Source: Bacteroidales bacterium | Lineage (GTDB): Bacteria; Bacteroidota; Bacteroidia; Bacteroidales; UBA932 | Assembly (NCBI GenBank): GCA_024694675.1 | Contig: JAILJO010000070.1 | Location: 1-35,291, forward strand | Length of the DNA stretch: 35,291 nt | Direction of reading: 5' to 3' | Shown: positions 30,099 to 35,291 of the stretch, one piece after another | How positions within the stretch are numbered: the first letter of the stretch is position 1 | Layout: each line of letters begins with the position of its first letter | The notes under the pieces: generated by a model | Database searches by the model: none | The model's input: only the letters and a program-made list of their open reading frames with translations | Told to the model about the DNA's origin: nothing | Made by a program: the position numbers and the translations under genes

Positions 30099-30120
30099 CG
30101 GGGCAAAAGTCATACCAATC

Positions 30121-30750
30121 ATGAAACTTGTATTTGCAACGGCAAACCCCGGAAAAGTACGCGAGGCTGCGGAAATCCTGGGCCCCGGATTCGAAATAAT
30201 CACCGCCGCAGAGGCTGGCATCACGGAGGATATCCCGGAGACGGGGAATTCCTTCCGCGCCAACTCCCTACAGAAGGCGGAGTACATATATGAACGCACA
30301 GGCCTTGACTGCTTTGCGGACGATTCCGGCCTGGAAGTAGACATCCTTGGCGGCGCTCCCGGCATACATACCGCACGTTACTGCGGCGTGGCCCACGATT
30401 CCGCCGGCAACATGGCCAAACTCCTCGCGGAGATGGCGCGCATGGAGGCGGAGGCTTCGTCAATGAGAGCTCTGGGAATAAGCACTCCGCATGCCACCAG
30501 GAAGGCCCGGTTCCGCACTTCCGTCACCCTTATCATCGGCGGGGAAAAGCATTTCTTCGACGGTGTTATGGAAGGGAGCATCGCCCGTGAAAGGCGCGGC
30601 GACGGCGGTTTCGGATACGATCCCGTCTTCATCCCTGAGGGCATGACCCAGACCAACGGGGAACTTGGAGAAGCGTTCAAGAATACTATTTCCCACCGCG
30701 GAAAGGCCCTGAGGGCTATGGCCGCATTCCTTCATGAACGGGAGCATTGA
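30121..30750 (+). CDS. rdgB: dITP/XTP pyrophosphatase (RdgB/HAM1 family)
   Basis: The 209-residue enzyme hydrolyses non-canonical purine triphosphates (dITP, XTP) to monophosphates, keeping them out of DNA and RNA. The N-terminal nucleotide-binding segment F-A-T-A-N-P-G-K is at 5-12. The A-D-D-S-G-L-E-V-D motif (66-74) holds the Mg-binding and catalytic Asp, followed by L-G-G-A-P-G-I-H-T-A-R-Y (76-87). G-D-G-G-F-G-Y-D-P and I-S-H-R-G-K-A-L complete the active site. Residues about 106-126 are some 14 longer than the matching stretch in E. coli RdgB, which lies away from catalytic motifs. Its end overlaps recO by 17 bp. Confidence 0.95.
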   Translation: MKLVFATANPGKVREAAEILGPGFEIITAAEAGITEDIPETGNSFRANSLQKAEYIYERTGLDCFADDSGLEVDILGGAPGIHTARYCGVAHDSAGNMAKLLAEMARMEAEASSMRALGISTPHATRKARFRTSVTLIIGGEKHFFDGVMEGSIARERRGDGGFGYDPVFIPEGMTQTNGELGEAFKNTISHRGKALRAMAAFLHEREH

Positions 30751-31384
30751 GCTCATAGTCCTTGGAACCACCAAGGTTGGCGACACCGGCCTTGTGGTGC
30801 ACACGCTTTCCCGGGAGATGGGGCGGCGCGGCTTCATTGTCCGTCCCGGGAAGAAGGCATCGGCCTCACTTTTCCTCCCCCTGAATATCCTGGAGGCCGA
30901 TGTTGTGGAAAACCCCAAGAGCGAGCTGTGGAGCCTGAAGAATATATCGGCCCGGGACTCGCTGGCGGGAATACGCGGAAATATCCATAAGAATACCATG
31001 ACGCTGTTCCTTTCGGAGGTCCTGTTCCGGACGCTCCGGGAAGGGGTGCTGGAAGACGGTCTGTATGAATGGTGCATAGGCAGTATCCTTACCTTGAATG
31101 CCCTGGAGGGTGATTTCGCCAATTTCCACATCCGCTGGCTGCTGGAACTTGCGGGAGCGCTTGGCTTCCGGCCGTCGTGGGAGGATCTGGCCCCTTTCGC
31201 GGAAGAGAATTCTCTGGCCCTGAAGCAGTTCCTTACGGCCGGTTTCAGTGAAAGCATGCTCCTTCCTCTTAACGGCTCCGTGAGAAACGCCATTGCAGAA
31301 AGCCTTGTGCGTTATCTTGAGTTCCATACAGAACAGCCGATACGTGTAAAATCCCTTACGGTCTTGCGGGAATTATACAAATAA
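30734..31384 (+). CDS. recO: DNA repair protein RecO
   Basis: The 216-residue protein matches the Bacteroidota RecO form. The N-terminal OB-fold contains E-L-I-V-L-G-T-T-K-V-G-D-T-G-L-V-V-H-T (residues 6-24) and the helical C-terminal domain ends R-V-K-S-L-T-V-L-R-E-L-Y. RecO helps RecR load RecA on SSB-coated gaps. There is no CxxC zinc motif, as is common in this phylum, and the protein is at the short end of the family. The start overlaps rdgB by 17 bp, suggesting coupled translation of two genome-maintenance genes. Confidence 0.88.
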   Translation: MNGSIELIVLGTTKVGDTGLVVHTLSREMGRRGFIVRPGKKASASLFLPLNILEADVVENPKSELWSLKNISARDSLAGIRGNIHKNTMTLFLSEVLFRTLREGVLEDGLYEWCIGSILTLNALEGDFANFHIRWLLELAGALGFRPSWEDLAPFAEENSLALKQFLTAGFSESMLLPLNGSVRNAIAESLVRYLEFHTEQPIRVKSLTVLRELYK

Positions 31385-31395
31385 AGTGTATCTTT

Positions 31396-32556
31396 ATGCC
31401 AGCTAATAACCACCGTATGAAAAAACTCTCCCGTTCCACTATAGAGGCCATAGTCCTTCTGGCAGTGATGGCCTTGGTTTTCTCCCTGCTGGGATCTCGC
31501 ATGGGAGGCGCCAACATGATAAAAACCATCATGAATACGGCCCACGACCTTCTGCTCAATACCGTCTTCTACCTCATGGGCATCACCGTTCTTACCGGAG
31601 CGCTCTCAAAGCTTATGAGCGAGTTTGGCGTGGTCACCGTGCTGGGAAAACTCCTGAAGCCCCTCATGAAGCCCCTTTACAACCTTCCGGGCGTTGCGGC
31701 CCTGGGCGCGGTCCTGACATTCCTGTCAGATAACCCTGCGGTCATTTCCCTCTCCAAGGACAAGACCTTCTCTTCATATTTCAAGAAGTATCAGCTCATA
31801 TCGCTCTGCAACTTTGGAACGGCGTTCGGAATGGGATTCGTAGTAATCATTACCATGGTGGGTTACGTGCAGGTGACGGGTGCACTTGTGGGTCTTTTCG
31901 GGGCTTTCTGCGGGTCAATCATTTCCACGCGCCTCATGCAGAAAAAGTGCCTCAAGGCTTATCCTGAGCTGGATTCGCCCGTACTGGACCAGGTACGTGA
32001 GGAGGGAACTATGGAAATACCGGAAGAGAGCAGCGACAAAAGCATCTTCATGCGATTCCTCAACGCCCTTCTCGATGGCGGCAAGAACGGCGTGGAACTT
32101 GGACTGCAGATTATCCCCGGCGTGCTTATCATTACGACGGCCGTCATCATGCTCACCTTTGGAGCCGGCCCGGAAGGAGTATATGACGGCGGCGCCTCGC
32201 AGGGCGTTCCAATCCTTCCATGGCTTGCAGAGAAGATTCACTGGGTGTTTGAGTGGCTGTTCGGTTTCGAGCACATGGAACTCATAGCCTTCCCCATGAC
32301 CGCCCTTGGCGCAGTGGGAGCGGCCCTTGGCCTCCTTCCCACATTCAATGCAGCAGGCATCCTTGACGGCAACGCCATTGCAGTGTTTACGGCAATAGGC
32401 ATGTGCTGGAGCGGTTTCCTCTCCACCCACACCGCCATGCTGGACTCCATGGGTTACCGCAAGGTCATCTCCAAAGCCCTTGGGTCACATGCAATAGCAG
32501 GTCTATGCGCCGGCGTCATTGCCCATTTCCTTTACTTGCTGGTCTCGCTGATTTAG
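31396..32556 (+). CDS. Gate-domain (nucleoside-recognition fold) integral membrane protein
   Basis: The 386-residue protein has about eight hydrophobic segments and two Gate-like blocks. The first (about 45-170) contains L-S-D-N-P-A-V-I-S-L-S-K-D and the second (about 230-380) contains an F-G-A-G-P-E-G stretch and a final L-S-T-H-T-A-M-L-D-S-M-G motif. Proteins with this fold include nucleoside transporters, FeoB pores and the sporulation proteins SpmA/SpmB. The function of this subfamily is not established, so I assign no substrate. Two starts are possible, ATG 31396 or ATG 31417 (MKKLSRST). It follows recO by 11 bp and is probably co-transcribed, although TATCTTTA just before 31396 resembles a weak -7 box. 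Confidence 0.8.
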   Translation: MPANNHRMKKLSRSTIEAIVLLAVMALVFSLLGSRMGGANMIKTIMNTAHDLLLNTVFYLMGITVLTGALSKLMSEFGVVTVLGKLLKPLMKPLYNLPGVAALGAVLTFLSDNPAVISLSKDKTFSSYFKKYQLISLCNFGTAFGMGFVVIITMVGYVQVTGALVGLFGAFCGSIISTRLMQKKCLKAYPELDSPVLDQVREEGTMEIPEESSDKSIFMRFLNALLDGGKNGVELGLQIIPGVLIITTAVIMLTFGAGPEGVYDGGASQGVPILPWLAEKIHWVFEWLFGFEHMELIAFPMTALGAVGAALGLLPTFNAAGILDGNAIAVFTAIGMCWSGFLSTHTAMLDSMGYRKVISKALGSHAIAGLCAGVIAHFLYLLVSLI

Positions 32557-32562
32557 AGAGCC

Positions 32563-32645
32563 CGTCCTTATTTTGGGCCCCTTTTTGAGGATGACTCCCC
32601 TGTTTTGGGTGGGTCGTCCTTGTTTTAGGCCTGTTTTTGAGGATG
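32563..32645 (+). repeat. Degenerate 31-bp direct repeat upstream of rnr
   Basis: Two copies, 32563-32593 and 32615-32645, share 27 of 31 positions in the frame CGTCCTTnTTTTnGGCCnnTTTTTGAGGATG. They are separated by 21 bp containing TGTTTTGGGTGGGT. CGTCCT at one end and AGGATG at the other can pair, so each copy can also fold. It fills the 117-bp spacer between the Gate-domain gene and rnr. GCCC...GGGC followed by CCCTTTTT in copy 1 could be a weak terminator for the upstream operon. Confidence 0.65.
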
Positions 32646-32669
32646 GGTGAGGTTTTTTTTGTATTTTTG
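32636..32669 (+). promoter_or_regulatory. Promoter of rnr, leaderless spacing
   Basis: TATTTTTG (32662-32669) fits TAnnTTTG and is followed after four bases (TAGT) by the ATG at 32674. A TTTG at 32636-32639 gives a 22-bp spacer, longer than the usual 19-20. The -33 box lies inside repeat copy 2. Confidence 0.6.
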
Positions 32670-32673
32670 TAGT

Positions 32674-34725
32674 ATGTCAAAGAGAAAATCAAAAAGCCGC
32701 AGCGCCGGGCATAAGGGAGACAGGAAGAAGAAGGCCCGCAAATTTGTTCCAGAGTACATTGGGACTGTGAAGATGTCCCGTGAAGGGTTTGTTTTCGTAG
32801 CCATAGAAGGCCAGGAAGAAGATGTTTACGTGAAGGCGTCCAAGACAAGGGGCGCGCTGAACGGAGATACGGTCAAGGTGGCCGTGACGCAGGAGAAAGA
32901 CGGAAGGGCCAAGAAGCGCAGCGGTGAAATCATTGCGATAATAGAGCGTTCCACAAAGCCGTTTGTGGGCATTCTGCATATTGTAGGCAAGCAGGCCTGG
33001 GTGCTCATGAGCTCCAAGACCATGCCGTACGACATTGAGGTTCCCATCCCGGAAGGCGCCCAGAAGGGCATGAAGGTGGCAGCTGTAGTAGACGGCTGGG
33101 AGCGTGGAGAAAGCGCCCCTCACGGCCATGTGGTGGATGTTTTAGGCCTTCCCGGAGAGAACGAGACGGAGATGCACGCCATCCTGGCGGAGTTCGGCCT
33201 TCCCTACCGCTTCAGCCCGGAGGTTGAGAACGCGGCGGATTCCATCCCGGAGGAAATCACGGACAAGGACCGCGCCAAGCGCAGGGACTTCCGCAGCACC
33301 CTCACCTTCACCATCGACCCCGCCGACGCCAAGGATTATGACGATGCCATCAGCTTCCGCAAGCTCGAAAACGGCAACTACGAGGTAGGCGTCCACATTG
33401 CCGATGTTTCCTGGTACGTCAAACCGGGAAGTGCCGTAGACAAGGAGGCGCAGGAGCGGGGAACATCTGTCTATCTGGTGGACAGGACGGTCCCCATGCT
33501 GCCGGAAAAGCTGTCCAATAAGCTCTGTTCCCTGCGTCCCGGAGAGGAGAAACTCACCTTCAGCGCCGTCTTCGAGATTACCCCGCAGGCCAAGGTCTTC
33601 AACCCCTGGTTCGGCCGCACTGAGATAGTGTCCGATTACCGCTTCGCCTACGAACTGGCCCAGGAAATCATCGACGCCGGGCCAGAGGAAGCGATGAAGC
33701 GCGACTTCGGTGAAGGCAGCGAGTGCGGAATAGTCCCCGCCGATGTGAAAGAAGCCATCATTATCCTGAACGATATCGCCCTCAAACTGCGCGAAAGGCG
33801 CTTCAAGGCCGGCGCAGTGAACTTCGACAGGCCGGAGATGAAGGTGGATATTGACGCGGACGGCAAGCCCATTGGAGTACACCAGAAGTTCTCAAAGGAG
33901 GCCAACTGGCTCATCGAGGAGTTCATGCTCCTTGCCAACCGCAACGTGGCGGAGTTCGTGGCCACGGACGGCAAGATGGGCGGGAAAGCCCTCTCCAAGG
34001 CCAAGACCTTCGTCTACCGTGTTCACGATGAGCCCAACATGGAAAAAATATCGGGCCTGAGGGAGTTCGCAGGACACTTCGGATATAAGGTGGGCGAGCT
34101 TTCAGGCGGCCGCGACGTGGCGGTTGCGCTGAACGGCCTCATGGAACAGGCCAAGGACAAGCCGGAGCTGGCCGCCATCCAGCTGCTGGCCCTGCGTTCC
34201 ATGGCCAAGGCATGCTACAGCACGGACAACATAGGCCACTACGGCCTGGCGTTCAGGTTCTACACGCACTTCACCTCGCCTATCCGCCGTTACCCGGACC
34301 TCATGGTTCACCGCCTCCTGGCCAAGTACATGGCCGGGGCGGAATCCCAGGACCTCGACTACTACACCCAGCAGTGCAAACACGCCTCTGAGCGCGAGGT
34401 AGTGGCCGCAGAGGCGGAGCGCGAAAGCACCAAATACAAGCTGGTGGAATTCATGCAGGACAAGATAGGGCAGGAGTTCGACGGCCAGGTTTCCGGCATC
34501 ACGGAATGGGGCATCTACGTTGAAATCGAGCCCACGAAGATCGAGGGCATGGTCCCCTACCGCACCATCCGCAGCGACTTTTTCGACTACGACGCAGACC
34601 ACTACCGCGCCGTGGGCCGGAGGACAAAGCGCATCATCCGGCTTGGGGATCCACTCCGCATCCGTGTCAAAGGCACTTCCCTTGAACAGAAGCTTCTGGA
34701 CTACGAGCTTGTGGAAGAGCTATGA
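32674..34725 (+). CDS. rnr: Ribonuclease R
   Basis: Counting from the ATG at 32674 the protein has 683 residues. It is a processive 3'-to-5' exoribonuclease that degrades structured RNA. A short Lys/Arg-rich N-terminus (1-25) precedes two cold-shock RNA-binding domains (about 30-170). The RNB catalytic domain has the Mg-binding motif D215, D221, D223 and D224 (D-P-A-D-A-K-D-Y-D-D) and the T-S-P-I-R-R-Y-P-D-L motif. A C-terminal S1 domain (about 590-680, G-Q-V-S-G-I-T-E-W-G-I-Y-V) follows. A GTG 27 bp upstream is in frame but lies across the promoter, so the ATG is preferred. It ends 15 bp before the convergent neighbour. Confidence 0.95.
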   Translation: MSKRKSKSRSAGHKGDRKKKARKFVPEYIGTVKMSREGFVFVAIEGQEEDVYVKASKTRGALNGDTVKVAVTQEKDGRAKKRSGEIIAIIERSTKPFVGILHIVGKQAWVLMSSKTMPYDIEVPIPEGAQKGMKVAAVVDGWERGESAPHGHVVDVLGLPGENETEMHAILAEFGLPYRFSPEVENAADSIPEEITDKDRAKRRDFRSTLTFTIDPADAKDYDDAISFRKLENGNYEVGVHIADVSWYVKPGSAVDKEAQERGTSVYLVDRTVPMLPEKLSNKLCSLRPGEEKLTFSAVFEITPQAKVFNPWFGRTEIVSDYRFAYELAQEIIDAGPEEAMKRDFGEGSECGIVPADVKEAIIILNDIALKLRERRFKAGAVNFDRPEMKVDIDADGKPIGVHQKFSKEANWLIEEFMLLANRNVAEFVATDGKMGGKALSKAKTFVYRVHDEPNMEKISGLREFAGHFGYKVGELSGGRDVAVALNGLMEQAKDKPELAAIQLLALRSMAKACYSTDNIGHYGLAFRFYTHFTSPIRRYPDLMVHRLLAKYMAGAESQDLDYYTQQCKHASEREVVAAEAERESTKYKLVEFMQDKIGQEFDGQVSGITEWGIYVEIEPTKIEGMVPYRTIRSDFFDYDADHYRAVGRRTKRIIRLGDPLRIRVKGTSLEQKLLDYELVEEL

Positions 34726-34740
34726 GAGCGTTTCTTTACC

Positions 34741-35291
34741 TTACATGGCAAAAGCAAGGAAATTCAAGGAAATTCCACCGTAAATAGCCTTGCTTGTAAC
34801 CACGGCATTTATGCTGAACCAGCGAAGCGGCTGCACGGAGAGACCGGCGCCGTAGCTGAAGTAGTGTTTGCGGCTGCCGGGGGTCACGTCATAGTCGTGA
34901 TACATCGTCCCGGAGCTTTCGCTGGAGGAAATATTGACGGTGGAGCCGTCCGTGATTCCTTCATTTGTCTGGCTGTAACCCAGAAGCGGCATTATCCTGA
35001 TCCATTTGAGTATGGGAATCTGGTAACCGACGTTGATGCTGAAGGCCTCGGTGTCGTTCCAGGTGGTCTCAGACACATGGTTATCGTACTTATGCTGGGC
35101 GTCGGACTTTATGAAATCTATATAGCCGCCCCAGACCGTAGCGCTCAATCCCATACCAAAATCTGCATACTGGGTAAAAGAACCCACCTGTCCAATATTC
35201 ACCCCAAGCTCATAACGGTTATTGTTGCTGGAAAAGTCAAACACCTGCGCGTTTGCACTGAAAGCCACCGCCACCAGCGCGGCAATAATCA
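34741..35291 (-). CDS. Outer-membrane beta-barrel-like protein, 5'-truncated by window edge
   Basis: The reading frame is open to the right edge. The last bases read on the minus strand continue the signal peptide upstream (I-I-A-A-L-V-A-V-A-F-S-A-N-A-Q), so the true start is at or beyond 35291. An internal GTG at 35274 is not the start. The mature part (about 165 residues) has alternating polar and aromatic strands with Gly and Tyr: Y-E-L-G-V-N-I-G, Y-F-S-Y-G-A-G-L-S-V, A-I-Y-G-G-I-S-L-N-F. This looks like a small 8-stranded outer-membrane barrel, but the last residues (L-A-F-A-M) do not form the ideal terminal strand. I recognise no specific family and assign no function. Confidence 0.7.
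   Translation of the reverse strand, partial: IIAALVAVAFSANAQVFDFSSNNNRYELGVNIGQVGSFTQYADFGMGLSATVWGGYIDFIKSDAQHKYDNHVSETTWNDTEAFSINVGYQIPILKWIRIMPLLGYSQTNEGITDGSTVNISSSESSGTMYHDYDVTPGSRKHYFSYGAGLSVQPLRWFSINAVVTSKAIYGGISLNFLAFAM

Noticed and set aside
30066..30365. Upstream extension of the S41 protease by 100 codons
   Set aside because: It runs antisense through rdgB, lacks a signal peptide at its start and would bury the clear signal peptide beginning at 30065.
32647..32673. GTG start for rnr
   Set aside because: The resulting residues are translated from the promoter T-tract; the ATG at 32674 begins a typical basic N-terminus.

Overview
The window is a core-genome segment of a Bacteroidota (order Bacteroidales-like) bacterium. 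Three things point there: the promoters fit the Bacteroidota sigma-factor consensus (TAnnTTTG near -7, TTTG near -33, spacer 19-20), strong Shine-Dalgarno sequences are absent, and the gene order is tRNAs - tuf - tRNA-Trp - secE - nusG - rplK - rplA - rplJ - rplL - rpoB - rpoC. Coding DNA is moderately GC-rich and spacers are AT-rich, as in Alistipes or related uncultured gut Bacteroidales. I cannot name the genus.

Layout. (1) 1-467, minus: the N-terminal part of a secreted histidine acid phosphatase (MINPP/phytase-like) running off the left edge. (2) 501-13562, minus: the transcription/translation block. A promoter at 13531-13562 precedes four tRNA genes (Thr-TGT, Tyr-GTA, Gly-TCC, Thr-GGT), then tuf, tRNA-Trp, secE, nusG, four ribosomal protein genes, a strong hairpin, rpoB and rpoC, ending in a rho-independent terminator at 501-535. 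(3) 13569-21236, minus: a tripartite MacAB-TolC-like exporter operon (ATPase, two permeases, periplasmic adaptor, outer-membrane factor) with dxs immediately downstream; dxs also has its own promoter-like sequence. (4) 21447-26131, minus: L-glutamate gamma-semialdehyde dehydrogenase followed by two tandem MFSD1-like MFS carriers, perhaps a peptide or proline uptake and oxidation unit. (5) 26166-28455, plus: a polyprenyl diphosphate synthase overlapping a U32-family protein. (6) 28452-30077, minus: an S41 (CtpA-like) protease, divergent from (7) 30091-32556, plus: rdgB, recO and a Gate-domain membrane protein. (8) 32563-34725, plus: a repeat-bearing spacer and rnr. (9) 34741-35291, minus: an outer-membrane beta-barrel-like protein cut by the right edge.

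The genes are mostly familiar. The less expected signals are non-coding. Several genes have a -7 box only 4-6 nt before the start codon, implying leaderless mRNAs. One small palindromic repeat family occurs twice, once inside a transporter reading frame. A nested palindrome lies at 21328-21430, and a degenerate 31-bp direct repeat lies upstream of rnr. I found no CRISPR array, insertion sequence, phage gene or rRNA, and no clear new defence or biosynthetic system.
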